From Butyrivibrio sp. MC2013 (lineage in GTDB: Bacteria > Bacillota > Clostridia > Lachnospirales > Lachnospiraceae), in NCBI RefSeq assembly GCF_000424585.1, contig NZ_KE384211.1, positions 248,001 through 312,000 on the forward strand: a DNA stretch of 64,000 nt, written 5' to 3'. The notes beneath the pieces are model-generated. The model saw only the letters and a program-made list of their open reading frames with translations, ran no database searches and was not told the origin of the DNA. How positions within the stretch are numbered: the first letter of the stretch is position 1; each line of letters starts with the position of its first letter. Positions 10,601 to 19,007 of the stretch are shown here, in pieces. The position numbers and the translations under genes are program-made.

Positions 10601-11290
10601 CTTAAGCTCAGTGTTGTAGTACTGATACATCCAACCAATAATTTCAACCTGACCTTCGGTCTCAACATTGAAATTATCTTCTGGAATAGAATCCACAAGC
10701 ATACGAATTACGCCATCACCGGTGTATGTAATTTTGAGAAGAAGTTCCATATAGTCATCAGTCTTCTCAAAAAGGCCAGGCAATATAGCATTCAATTCAT
10801 TACACTGCTTTATAAAGAGCATTCTGAATGCATCATCATATCGATTCTCTCTCTTAGCCGTCTGAATTTTTTCAAGTTCATCTGAAGTAAGGTTCAATTC
10901 CACAGTATCAGCCTGTGTAATAATGTCAGGAGTCCCACTACCTGTTTCAGAGGATAAGACACGCACTCTTGTAGGGAGGTAGTTGTTTACCTCCATGAAA
11001 CGGATTGCGATAATTCGGTTGAACCATGTGTACGCAGTTTCTTCGATTACCTGCTCAAAGCCCAAGGTTTTAATCGCCTGCACAAGATTTGCACGGCGCT
11101 TAATATCATCTCCAAAGATTCTGTTTTCTGTACCGGCAACAGTTTCGTATACCTCAAAATCATTACCTTTCTGCACAGGATCTTTGCATCCATCTTTTGT
11201 TATTCCATAAAAACCTGCTTCTGTAATAGCAGACTTCATTAAGATTTTTCTTGCTTCAATCGCAAAATTTCTTATCGCAGTCTTATCCAT
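7640..11290 (-). CDS. pglX: BREX adenine-specific DNA methyltransferase PglX
   Basis: PglX methylates host DNA at a non-palindromic site as the self-recognition mark of BREX. The 1216-residue product fits the family. A helical N-terminus leads to FTPDWIVRYMVENSLGR (about 255), the SAM-binding motif I DPCMGSGH (about 335) and catalytic motif IV NPPYMG (about 525), as in gamma-class N6-adenine methyltransferases. The C-terminal half should hold the target-recognition part. It is clearly more AT-rich (about 7850-9950) than the N-terminal half and than brxC or pglZ, which suggests domain exchange by recombination. The gene lies between brxC (14-base gap) and pglZ (15-base gap). No frameshift is seen, so the phase-variable inactivation known in some PglX genes is not evident. 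Confidence 0.95.
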   Translation of the reverse strand: MDKTAIRNFAIEARKILMKSAITEAGFYGITKDGCKDPVQKGNDFEVYETVAGTENRIFGDDIKRRANLVQAIKTLGFEQVIEETAYTWFNRIIAIRFMEVNNYLPTRVRVLSSETGSGTPDIITQADTVELNLTSDELEKIQTAKRENRYDDAFRMLFIKQCNELNAILPGLFEKTDDYMELLLKITYTGDGVIRMLVDSIPEDNFNVETEGQVEIIGWMYQYYNTELKDDTFAKLKKNVKITKERIPAATQLFTPDWIVRYMVENSLGRVWIEHLRAVNPSVDEKAKAEEFGWKYYLPEAEQEDDVQAQLVEIRKSYKNLTPQDITCIDPCMGSGHILVYMFDVLMDIYRSEGFSEREAVFDVLEKNIRGLDIDRRAYQLSYFALMMKARGYNRIFFRGHEDIDGNRVQAVPRVYAIEESNSIDRSVLQFYGAGLDELQKNNAVNQMNGLLDSLKDAKEFGSILNVENYDWQLLRLFISSISEEGQGSLFGYVAYMSKGLLEKIVDIGIILSDKYDAVVTNPPYMGSKGMSATLQSYIQENYLDEKYDLFAVFISRCLKMANSSGFSSLVTMQSWMFLSSFEKMREKLERDATLSSLLHMGNMVMGIAFGTAVSIYSKRKIPRYNSRFSYVELKDIDKDKPYAFPTGCCRDSIDKIESFDVIPGKPIAYWAGPKMLEHFVNAPALSDKFDLKQGLITADNDRFLRYWQEVNIEKIGLNTASISDFVSQGKKWLPYTKGGDYRKWYGNNSLVVNWENDGFEIKNFKNDKGKLLSRPQNIQYFFREGGSWSILTNGFFSMRYTPVGFGFDARGSMMFSNSGNIKYAIALLCSNVGAGYLEFLSPTVSFEVGNLSKVPFYYDEGVADKIEAMADKCINLCKEDWDLHETSWDFSSHPFLKYDVKRLEDAYNLFDEDNKSRRDELRTYEERINEILIDEYGLSGRISKKVEENTLSIEIYEKKRVIEEFISYAVGCMFGRYSIDEPCVAYAGGNWNTDKYKSYMPDKDNIIPITDEEYFDDDIVKRFIDFLVTVFGKENLEDNLSFIAEGLCGEKNSNSREMIRKYFLNDFYKFHCDMYSVTGLGKRPIYWLFDSGKQNGFKCLIYLHRYTQDTVGLIRSDYLTKTQGMIENALRNAEYAINSSTSAVDKAQATKKRDKYIKQLAEIRAYYPALSHIALQRIELDLDDGVKANYAKFQGIEVSVEGEKKQKIDLLAKI

Positions 11291-11304
11291 AAAAGCTTCC
11301 TCTC

Positions 11305-14300
11305 TTAACTAAGTTTGATAATCGTATCCTCTTCCAGCTGAGCCTTCAGTGCGGTTCTAAGTTCATCCAACATCTGATCTATATCAGCTTCCGTCTTAAT
11401 CGAATATGTTTTGTTTCCTGTAATTGTTCTGAAAGAAACCGGCTTGTTCTTGATAACCTTCACAGGTTCCACAGGAGGTGCTACTGGAGCATCACTTCCA
11501 TCGCCCTGCTTCTCAGCTTCTTTCTTCTTACGCTCAATTTCGGCCTGGAATGCATCCTCTTCTGTCTGAATCATTCGCAAACAATTCTGAAGCAATGCAT
11601 TACTCTCGGCAGGAATACCATTCAAAGTTGCAATATCTGTAATCTTTTCAAGCTTATCAATAAGCTCCTGGAATTTAGGATCAATCCTATCCAGCAATCT
11701 CTGTGCATAAGGTCTGTCAGAAGGAATGCTTGTTTTAACAGTCTTCCAGTCAGCATACACATCAGGCTGAATACGCTGTGTATCCTTTTCAAGAAGTTTC
11801 ATAATTGCATCCCAAAGTTTGTTGTCATACTCTTCCAACTTCGGTATGAATGAGTAAGGCTTTTCGACACTAAGAATCTTCTTAACCTCTGCAGCGTAAT
11901 CTATAATCTCCTGATCAGAGATATAGTTCTTACTGTTCTCGTAAATTCCTAATACCTTAACTGCGTGAAGGTATTTATCCTTCTGAACTCCACCAAGAAA
12001 GCTATTCAAGTCACCTATATCAAGACCTACTTCAATAAAGTCATCACACAGTTCATCAACTCGTTTGTAGAAGCTGATTGGATCACTGATTTTCAAAGTA
12101 TCATCAATGAGTCTTAATGCTTTTTCAAGAACTTTCTTTCCAGGAAGTTTTGAATTAACCCCATAGTCCTCACGAAGTACTTCCTCGATAGCACCCTTCT
12201 TTGTTGTTGCGTAGTTACGATAATCGCGCATCAAAGAATCCTGATCATCTGTGGTTACAGTCTTTCCATAGAACTCACGGATGACATCTTTAACTGCCTT
12301 AATATGCTGCTGAGGAGCTACTTCTTTAATCTCAATGAGCACCTTCTCACGGAACTCTCTCTTAGTAATGTACTTATAAGCATCTTCCGGTGTAGTACTT
12401 GCAGGAGTGTAAATAACGCTATTAACCTTAAGGCTAATCTGTCCCTTTCGGTACAATGTAGCAATAAGGAACTCAATATCCTCTTCTGTATACCCGTAAG
12501 GAGGATCCATAAACTGATCCAATGCCTGCTTTACAGAATACTGTGCAGCATGAGCACCAGCATATCTAATTTCATCAATGACAGCTGCAAGGGCGTCATG
12601 ATTTCTTTCATTTCCAAATCCCAAATCGCTCATGGATATCTGAGTCTTAGGCTGCTTTAATACGTCCATGATGTCAGACTGAGAAGGCTGAGACTCCATA
12701 CATTTCAATTTGTGATATTCGCTGTTAATTAGTTTTTCAAACGCTTCCGAAATGCGAGATGTAACGTCCTTAGATTTCGTAGAAATCTTAGAACCAGCCA
12801 CATAAATTTCTGCATTCTCTAATGCGAAACGAATGTAATCACTAACTCTCTTTGCTTTCTGAGAACGCTCTTTCCTCTTATTTGCACTAATCACCTCAAA
12901 GTCTGTGAGATTTGCAGATGTAGGATCGTTCAAAAAAGCCTCTATCTTCTTCATTCCATCTATCTCAGAAAGGTACGCATAGTCATCTGACAAACGCACA
13001 ACTACACACTTTTCCTGGTATGAAAGCAAGCCAAGAGCAACCTCATCTTCTTTTCCACTATATGCAGTAAGAAGTTTGAGTCCAATTTTATGAGACACAT
13101 TATTTCTATATGCCTTGTCATCAATCAACTGATTAAAGGAGAATTGATAACGAGAGTTATATCTGTATTTGTTGTTCGGGAATACGATTACTTCCTCGAA
13201 AGCAACCTGTGCTACATAATCAACCACATCTTTAGGGTCGATATTGTAATGCTGGATTCTAATTTCCGCTTCCTGTTCTTCGTTTGTAAGGAAGGTATAC
13301 TCATCGCCATTCTTCTGAACAAGTGCTTCATCACAAAGAGCACGCAAAGACTTCTCTACAGCCTTAGATAATTCCAATCTATCCTGATCTACTTTTGAGA
13401 TCATAAGAGTAGTAAGATTCTCTACGTCACGCTTAAAGTTATTAAGATGCTTTGTCATGAAGAGAACCTTAAGGAGTTCAACATCAAAATTGTTGAGTCT
13501 GGTATTTCTTGATGCCTGAGTGATAACGATTCTATGGGTGTGATCAATAAAGTCATCCAACGCACTGTAGAAAGCGTTAAAAGGAACTAATAACCCCTCT
13601 CTCTCATCGGCATAAGCAACAGCAGCTTCTTTGAACAAAGCAAGCTGTGATCTCTCACCATCAGCAAGATGTTTACCGCTGGAAGAGAACTGACGAACTG
13701 CTGTAAGGACATCTCCAACCAACTTAAACTGATAAGGAATAAACGGATAGACATCTGCAAATTCCTCAGCATCGGTATAAAGCGGCATGTTCGGTGTGCC
13801 TTCACTAAAGGTGATAATATTTTTAATTGAGGACTCGTATTCCTTATACAAGCTCTCAAGAATAGGTCTTGCCTCAGGCTTTTTGTAAAGGATACGCTTC
13901 TTAATAACCTCTGCTGCATCTGCTCCGGAAAGAGCAATTCTTGTTGCGAAACGTCCCTGAATCTTAGAAAAGTCTTCGCCCATTGTCTGGGTAATCGAAT
14001 CAATATCCTGCTGTGATGTAACAACAATCCATGCTTTACCTCCGCAGGCTGTTCCGAGATCCTCTGTTACAGTCTGGAGGTTCAACATTAACTTGCTGTC
14101 GTCCGCAATGTACTGTCCAATTTCATCTACAAGGAAAAGAATATGATGGTTCTTACCCTTCTTGTCGCAATACTTCTTTACATACTCAGCAAACTTATCT
14201 ATGGATAAGCTGTAAGACTTTTCTGCATTATCTGCCCAACTACGAGCAGACTCTTCACTCATAATTCCAAGTTCAGTGATAGCCTGAACAATTGAATCCT

Positions 14301-14937
14301 GAACAAAATAGTAATCTTCTCTACCTTCTTTCCACGAAGTTCCTTCTATCTCTTCGAACTTCTGCTTAAAGGCTTCGTACTGTCCCTGGTCATCCAGCTT
14401 ACGCTCAAAATCTGCAAGGAAAGGAATTGAGCCACAGTATCCAAGATGATCATTAAAGACTTTCATGAATACATCCTTGATAGCCTCTTTGTTGATCTTG
14501 GAATCAGTCGTACTCTTTGAATCTACGTTAAAGAGAATTACATCAATGTCTCCACTCTCAGAAGCAACCTCTGCAATCTTGTCTTTCAGTTTGCTGTCCT
14601 CAACTTTGACTCCCTGAGTGAAGAAAGAAACTGCTTCCTTCTTTGCTCCCTCTTCATCTTCTACAACACGATTACTTAAGATGTATGACAAGATTTTAAG
14701 GAAGTGAGACTTACCACTTCCAAAGAAACCGGAAATCCATACACCCATATTGTCCGTTCTTCCAGTAACACTTCTCTTATATGCATCGAAGAAACGGTTC
14801 ATGTATTTTTCAAGCTCAGTGGTAACAACGTACTCATCCAATTCCTGATATACATTCTCGTCATCTTTCTGGCCAACTTTGATTACACCTTTAATCTCAC
14901 GGGTAATCTTTTTTTCAAACATATCCTGGATTTTCAT
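11305..14937 (-). CDS. brxC: BREX P-loop ATPase BrxC
   Basis: BrxC (PglY-like) is the large AAA-type ATPase of BREX. The 1210-residue protein starts with the typical MKIQDMFEKKITREIKGVIK. It has Walker A GFFGSGKSHFLK (about 70) and a Walker B region ILFLVDEIGQYI (about 265), followed by long helical segments. A charged, proline-rich linker near residue 1130 leads to a short C-terminal domain. It is the third core gene of the operon, 11 bases after brxB. Family and domain assignment are firm; the exact mechanical role, probably organising the PglX/PglZ complex on DNA, comes from studies of other BREX systems. Confidence 0.95.
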   Translation of the reverse strand: MKIQDMFEKKITREIKGVIKVGQKDDENVYQELDEYVVTTELEKYMNRFFDAYKRSVTGRTDNMGVWISGFFGSGKSHFLKILSYILSNRVVEDEEGAKKEAVSFFTQGVKVEDSKLKDKIAEVASESGDIDVILFNVDSKSTTDSKINKEAIKDVFMKVFNDHLGYCGSIPFLADFERKLDDQGQYEAFKQKFEEIEGTSWKEGREDYYFVQDSIVQAITELGIMSEESARSWADNAEKSYSLSIDKFAEYVKKYCDKKGKNHHILFLVDEIGQYIADDSKLMLNLQTVTEDLGTACGGKAWIVVTSQQDIDSITQTMGEDFSKIQGRFATRIALSGADAAEVIKKRILYKKPEARPILESLYKEYESSIKNIITFSEGTPNMPLYTDAEEFADVYPFIPYQFKLVGDVLTAVRQFSSSGKHLADGERSQLALFKEAAVAYADEREGLLVPFNAFYSALDDFIDHTHRIVITQASRNTRLNNFDVELLKVLFMTKHLNNFKRDVENLTTLMISKVDQDRLELSKAVEKSLRALCDEALVQKNGDEYTFLTNEEQEAEIRIQHYNIDPKDVVDYVAQVAFEEVIVFPNNKYRYNSRYQFSFNQLIDDKAYRNNVSHKIGLKLLTAYSGKEDEVALGLLSYQEKCVVVRLSDDYAYLSEIDGMKKIEAFLNDPTSANLTDFEVISANKRKERSQKAKRVSDYIRFALENAEIYVAGSKISTKSKDVTSRISEAFEKLINSEYHKLKCMESQPSQSDIMDVLKQPKTQISMSDLGFGNERNHDALAAVIDEIRYAGAHAAQYSVKQALDQFMDPPYGYTEEDIEFLIATLYRKGQISLKVNSVIYTPASTTPEDAYKYITKREFREKVLIEIKEVAPQQHIKAVKDVIREFYGKTVTTDDQDSLMRDYRNYATTKKGAIEEVLREDYGVNSKLPGKKVLEKALRLIDDTLKISDPISFYKRVDELCDDFIEVGLDIGDLNSFLGGVQKDKYLHAVKVLGIYENSKNYISDQEIIDYAAEVKKILSVEKPYSFIPKLEEYDNKLWDAIMKLLEKDTQRIQPDVYADWKTVKTSIPSDRPYAQRLLDRIDPKFQELIDKLEKITDIATLNGIPAESNALLQNCLRMIQTEEDAFQAEIERKKKEAEKQGDGSDAPVAPPVEPVKVIKNKPVSFRTITGNKTYSIKTEADIDQMLDELRTALKAQLEEDTIIKLS

Positions 14938-14948
14938 TTGTCACCCTC

Positions 14949-15524
14949 CTATACAATGAGCGGAAATGCTCTATAGTAATTACCGTCAGTTATCGTTCCA
15001 AATAAGCTTAAGCTCTGTCCATTCCATGTGCCCGGATAAAACATAATTACTGGCACACTATCAAGAACCTGATGCAAGTTGTTTAATACATTGTGAGACC
15101 TTACAAAAGGAAATACCTTTCCAACTCCTGTCAAAAAGACAACTGCATTTTCAGGTGTGCTCTCCAAAATTCGATTCACAATCAAGTTGTCATCATTTGT
15201 AAGACGAAGCATCTTTGTTACTGCTGTGTAAAGATACTCCATGCCTTTTTGTTCTTCGAACTTAACACATTTATCGATGTATCCCTTTTCTTCCAAGATG
15301 CTTATTACCATCTCATAAAGGTCAAACTCTAAAATCTGAAATCCGTCAGCATCCGGATTATTCTGTTTCTTTAATGCTTTGATTTTGTCTCTGATAATAA
15401 GTTCATCGCATGGCTCATAATCAAAAACATAGTATCGAACCTCATTAGCAACTCCTCGGTTTGCCAAGAAGTCCTGATCTGAAATTCTGTCCCAGATTTT
15501 GTCTAAGCGTTCATTAAACTCCAT
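14949..15524 (-). CDS. brxB: BREX protein BrxB (DUF1788)
   Basis: This 191-residue protein has the DUF1788 hallmarks: an N-terminal helical part and a C-terminal block with FLTGVGKVFPFVRSH and MFYPGTWNGQSLSLFG. BrxB is an essential small BREX component of unknown biochemistry. Its start codon overlaps the brxA stop by one base (TAATG), so the two are translationally coupled, and brxC follows 11 bases later. The length is normal and all family signatures look intact. Confidence 0.93.
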   Translation of the reverse strand: MEFNERLDKIWDRISDQDFLANRGVANEVRYYVFDYEPCDELIIRDKIKALKKQNNPDADGFQILEFDLYEMVISILEEKGYIDKCVKFEEQKGMEYLYTAVTKMLRLTNDDNLIVNRILESTPENAVVFLTGVGKVFPFVRSHNVLNNLHQVLDSVPVIMFYPGTWNGQSLSLFGTITDGNYYRAFPLIV

Positions 15525-16114
15525 TACTTTTCTCCTGTTAATGCAAATAAGTAATTCTCCATAGCGTTTCTTTGCAACTCATAACGAAGTTCTTGGTCAA
15601 CGTATGGTTTAGATACAATCTTCTCGGTAGGTTTTCCTGCCAACAAACCACACTCGAGCATATACTTGCAATATGTCTGTTTCAATTTTTTGATAGATGC
15701 TTCTGACATCCTCGCTACTTTTTCGCTCTGATCCTGCTTGTTTTTAAAAAAGATATTAAGATCTGCATCTGACAAATTCTTTTCTCCTAAAAACAATTTC
15801 TCTCTATACACTTCATAAACAAGTTCAAATAGTAAACGGTCTGTCGCCATACAACTAATAAAAACTATTAACTTTGCCGTTGAAATATCTGATGACACTA
15901 TCATTCTTGCCAACGACTCTGGTAAAGCTTCTAATCGTTTTCTAATCACATTGAATTGTCTCTTCGCACGTTTCAAATCTTTTTGTTGATACACATTTTC
16001 GTCTATAACCCGATTCATTACATTATCCACTGAATCAGTATTAAGAAGACGCATTGTTTCTCGCGTTTCAACGAACCAAAGCAAATTGCTTACATTCCCT
16101 GCGCTATACTCCAT
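15524..16114 (-). CDS. brxA: BREX protein BrxA (DUF1819)
   Basis: The 196-residue protein fits DUF1819, the small DNA-binding BrxA family that opens type 1 BREX operons. It is rich in helices and basic residues (for example LKRAKRQFNVIRKRLE), contains the LLWFVETRETMRLL segment near the N-terminus, and has a KQTYCKYMLECGLL region late in the chain. It follows the XRE regulator by 3 bases and overlaps brxB by one base. Order and spacing agree with a brxA-brxB-brxC operon. Confidence 0.9.
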   Translation of the reverse strand: MEYSAGNVSNLLWFVETRETMRLLNTDSVDNVMNRVIDENVYQQKDLKRAKRQFNVIRKRLEALPESLARMIVSSDISTAKLIVFISCMATDRLLFELVYEVYREKLFLGEKNLSDADLNIFFKNKQDQSEKVARMSEASIKKLKQTYCKYMLECGLLAGKPTEKIVSKPYVDQELRYELQRNAMENYLFALTGEK

Positions 16115-16117
16115 ATG

Positions 16118-16342
16118 TCATTCTTCCTTTTCGTTTTTATCTTCTTTTTCAAAACTCATGATGTCGCCAATGTTGCAATCCATGTACTCGCAAATTTTCT
16201 GAAGAACATCAAGAGAGACATTTTCACCTTTGCCCATTTTAGCCATAGTAGCAGAACTAATATTAAGCTCTGCAGCAAGATCCTTCTTGTACATGTTTTT
16301 GTCAATTAGCATTTTCCATAAGCCGTTATAAGATATAGCCAT
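16118..16342 (-). CDS. small XRE/Cro-type regulator of the BREX operon
   Basis: This 74-residue protein consists almost entirely of one helix-turn-helix domain (KDLAAELNISSATMAKMGKG) of the Cro/C1 type. The start at 16342 is chosen because homologues begin with MAISYNGLW and a GGGAAAAAT stretch precedes it; the longer frame to 16432 would run through the promoter and operator. It sits directly before brxA and probably autoregulates the operon through the dyad 20 bases upstream. Small HTH proteins leading BREX operons are known elsewhere; control of this operon is inference from position. Confidence 0.85.
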   Translation of the reverse strand: MAISYNGLWKMLIDKNMYKKDLAAELNISSATMAKMGKGENVSLDVLQKICEYMDCNIGDIMSFEKEDKNEKEE

Positions 16343-16361
16343 ATTTTTCCCTTTCACTAAG

Positions 16362-16412
16362 TTGCGCACATAGCGCAAAACAAAAAATACGTATCCAGTG
16401 AAAAGTATATCA
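16362..16412 (-). promoter_or_regulatory. candidate BREX promoter and repressor operator
   Basis: A perfect dyad TTGCGC-N5-GCGCAA covers 16362-16378, just upstream of the XRE gene. On the minus strand an extended -10 element (TGATATACT) lies at 16404-16412, with no good -35 upstream. The dyad would fall near the start of transcription, which suits repression by the adjacent XRE protein. Seen in sequence; the function is inferred. Confidence 0.55.
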
Positions 16413-16442
16413 CAGCGAGCCTCAAAAGTCACGGTAAATCTT

Positions 16443-16796
16443 TAGAAAGTAAAAGATGATATTTTGTTTTCTTGAAATCAATTTTCCAAATTAAAATTTC
16501 TCAGCCGTGTTTGTTACCTCCGTTACCTCCATTAGAATTTTATCAAAACTACTGTCCCATTATATGGACTCTCATCTTATTTTTTCGGTTTTTCTCATTA
16601 TTCCCGCTCTTCGCGCGGCACCATCTTTGATGGTGTTAGGGCGCGTCTTCGCAAAGTGGCGAGCAGTGCTTTTTTGTACAAAAAGCTACTTTTCGCTCGT
16701 TGGAGGCACATCCCCAATCCCCTTGAACAAGCTAATCGCTTGGCTACGCAATTCTTACGAATCGCTATTTTCTTCCGTTGGAATTTTCTTCAGAAA
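16443..16796. other. noncoding junction between BREX and the ICE; possible oriT
   Basis: No gene is supported here. The stretch joins the BREX promoter region to the end of the relaxase gene. It holds a perfect hairpin CACCATC-TTT-GATGGTG at 16619-16635, framed by CGCGC/GCGCG-like runs, and beside it the minus strand reads GCGCCCTAAC, which loosely resembles nick regions of some relaxases. A location next to a relaxase gene fits an origin of transfer, but no experimentally defined site is matched. Confidence 0.3.
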
Positions 16797-16841
16797 TGAA
16801 AAAAGAAGGGAACCTATAAGTCTTAAACCTACAGATTCCCT
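16797..16841 (-). terminator. terminator after the relaxase gene
   Basis: On the minus strand a 12-bp stem (AGGGAATCTGTA pairing with TATAGGTTCCCT, two G-T pairs) closes 8 bases after the relaxase stop and is followed by a T-rich run. It probably ends the ICE transfer transcript and insulates it from BREX. Confidence 0.75.
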
Positions 16842-16848
16842 ATTAGAA

Positions 16849-18282
16849 TTATCGAGTGATATTGTGTTTTCTGACACGTTCCTTCTTCTGCTCTTCATCG
16901 CTTTTAAGGAACTGGTCGATATCGTATTTTGCTCTTTGAATCTCCTGCATATCTTTCTTAACCTGACGATATTCACCGTACAGCTTTTTCTTTTCTGCAA
17001 GGATTTCGGCATACTCTGCATTGAGATCTTTTACCTTAGGAAGCTTCTTCAAATGAAGCTCATCAAAAGCACTCTTGGCTGCCTTATGAATCAGGATTTC
17101 CTGTCTATGCTCTTCTAAGAACTTCTTGCTGTATCCGCATTTACGATAATCCGCATATACGTCTTTGGTCTTGAAGTAATCAAAGATATGTTTCTTCAAA
17201 ACCTGAATCTCAGCAAGCCGCTTCTCCTTTTCTTTAATGGAAGCTGAAATTTTCGTAAATCGCTCTGTTGCTGTTTTCACATTTTTCTCCAGATCATCGT
17301 AGCTTCGGATGTCATGCTGCTTCAGATATAAAACTGCCTTGGCCACCTGCTTTGTATTAAAGTTCTTGGCAAAGCGGACATAATATTTTCCCTTGCCCTG
17401 AGCCAGCTTCTTTTGAATATCAATAAGAAGATCAAACTCATGATCTTCCTTTTTTCGTTGGTAAGTCTTTGGCTGCTTTTCAGCTTTTTCATTATCGTAG
17501 AAAGCATGCTCCATCTCACCGGCAAGAATCTTCTTAAGATCATCTTCTGAATAACCATCACCCAGAGAACGAAGTCGGATGAAACGCTTCTGATCTTTTC
17601 CTTTTAGAGAAATGTGCTTTTCACGCTTAATCTCGTATCCGGCATCTTTCAGTTTATAAAGCAGCTCATCAAAATCTTTTGTGCTACCTTCCTTAAGAAT
17701 CTGATCAATCGCATCTCTAATATCATCGCGAAAGGATTTCTTCTCAGGATAAGTGGTTCGCTTAACACGCTCACTAGGCTTTTTCTTTTCAATGACAGAC
17801 AGACCATGCTCTAGGCAGATGATATCCGATAATCTCTGCAGAGCCAGTCCAACAAAAAAGAAATCCCTGAACTTATGCGTACAATCAAGACTGGTGGAAT
17901 TGAAGATAATATGATTATGAATATGCGCCTTATCTGTATGAGTCGCTACGATAAAAGCATGATTGCCTTTGGTAAATCGCATGGCGGTTTCATAGCCTAC
18001 CTGATTAGCTTCCTCCGGTGTGATTTCTCCCGGCTTAAAGGATTGCCTGATCTGATAAGCGATGATATTGCCCCTGGGATGTCTTCCTGTCAGACGCTCA
18101 TATTCTCTTTTTGATAGCATGAATTCTTCATCAACACTCTCAGCCTGGCAGGCGTAGGAACTAATGAATTGACCATTTTCGGTCTTCTCTCCATTCTTGG
18201 CATAATCTGTTCTGTCGCTAAGAGACTTCGCTACGCTTTTACCTTTATTCTGATGCATCGTGATAAGTCTTGTAGCCGCCAT
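16849..18282 (-). CDS. MOB-type relaxase of the ICE
   Basis: The relaxase nicks oriT, stays bound to the 5' end and pilots the strand into the recipient. The 477-residue protein starts MAATRLITMHQNKGKS; this ATG is preferred over one six bases upstream because its distance from GGAGG is better. The three-histidine motif HTDKAHIHNHIIFNS lies near residue 135 and the candidate catalytic tyrosine lies near the N-terminus (TDYAKN). The C-terminal half is highly charged and helical. MobC lies just upstream. It belongs to the MOBP-like relaxases of the Tn1549 group. Confidence 0.92.
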   Translation of the reverse strand: MAATRLITMHQNKGKSVAKSLSDRTDYAKNGEKTENGQFISSYACQAESVDEEFMLSKREYERLTGRHPRGNIIAYQIRQSFKPGEITPEEANQVGYETAMRFTKGNHAFIVATHTDKAHIHNHIIFNSTSLDCTHKFRDFFFVGLALQRLSDIICLEHGLSVIEKKKPSERVKRTTYPEKKSFRDDIRDAIDQILKEGSTKDFDELLYKLKDAGYEIKREKHISLKGKDQKRFIRLRSLGDGYSEDDLKKILAGEMEHAFYDNEKAEKQPKTYQRKKEDHEFDLLIDIQKKLAQGKGKYYVRFAKNFNTKQVAKAVLYLKQHDIRSYDDLEKNVKTATERFTKISASIKEKEKRLAEIQVLKKHIFDYFKTKDVYADYRKCGYSKKFLEEHRQEILIHKAAKSAFDELHLKKLPKVKDLNAEYAEILAEKKKLYGEYRQVKKDMQEIQRAKYDIDQFLKSDEEQKKERVRKHNITR

Positions 18283-18300
18283 GCGCATTCACCTCCTCCC

Positions 18301-18630
18301 TTAAATTGTAGACAGGTGCTTTAGTATTTCCTTCATCACTTTCCAAAGTTCTTCCTGATGAAGTCTGATATCATCGATATCTTCTTTGTAGATACTGCCG
18401 GTTTCATTTGCTTTCTTTGCATACTGATTCATGTTGGAAGATGTAATGCCAAGAAGCCTCACAGCCTCTTTGACATCACTTAAATCCATCTGGATGAGAT
18501 AACCATCAATCGCCATTTTGCGAAGATAAGCACTCTCATTTAAGATGCCGATTTCTTTCTCCCTGTCACGAATCAGTTTAGCTTCCTCAGGAGTTGCAAA
18601 GAAATGAAACTGCTCCGTTCTGTTATTCAT
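18301..18630 (-). CDS. MobC-like relaxosome protein
   Basis: A 109-residue protein with a ribbon-helix-helix-like N-terminus (FHFFATPEEAKLIRDREKEIG) and the MobC pattern SSNMNQYAKKANETG. MobC proteins help melt oriT and recruit the relaxase. The ATG at 18630 is taken because GGGAGATG precedes it; an 8-residue longer reading would use a start without a site. It lies 18 bases before the relaxase gene, as in related ICEs. Confidence 0.88.
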   Translation of the reverse strand: MNNRTEQFHFFATPEEAKLIRDREKEIGILNESAYLRKMAIDGYLIQMDLSDVKEAVRLLGITSSNMNQYAKKANETGSIYKEDIDDIRLHQEELWKVMKEILKHLSTI

Positions 18631-18632
18631 GA

Positions 18633-19007
18633 TTACATCTCCCTGCAGGGACAAATCACAGGAGTCTTCTTCTCAGGTTCCGGTATTGGAGCCAGCTTCA
18701 CTTTTTCCTGCTGCTCTTTTATCTTCTCCATCACAGAAGCTTTGGTATCTGCAATAATATCCTCCTGATCTGCCTTTTCATTGATTTCTGCAAAATCCGG
18801 CACAGGAGCTACAGGCACATTATTGATGATTCCGTCAAATGAATTATCATTCTGTTCCACCATATCCTCGATACCGCGCATATGATTTCTGCTGATAGAT
18901 GGGCCTGCACCAACATCCTCTATCGGATCAATGGACTCAGGAATCTGTTCCTCTACTGCATTACCTGTGACTTCATCCCATTTTCTGATTTTTTTCATCT
19001 TTGCCAT
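18633..19007 (-). CDS. hypothetical acidic ICE protein
   Basis: The 124-residue product is acidic and low in complexity, with proline-rich stretches (VPVAPVPDF, LAPIPEPEKK) and a C-terminal CPCREM. No enzyme motif is visible. Its start overlaps the end of topB by 13 bases and its stop lies 3 bases before mobC, so it is part of the mobilization operon. A similar small unstructured gene occupies this place in related ICEs; its role is unknown. Confidence 0.7.
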   Translation of the reverse strand: MAKMKKIRKWDEVTGNAVEEQIPESIDPIEDVGAGPSISRNHMRGIEDMVEQNDNSFDGIINNVPVAPVPDFAEINEKADQEDIIADTKASVMEKIKEQQEKVKLAPIPEPEKKTPVICPCREM

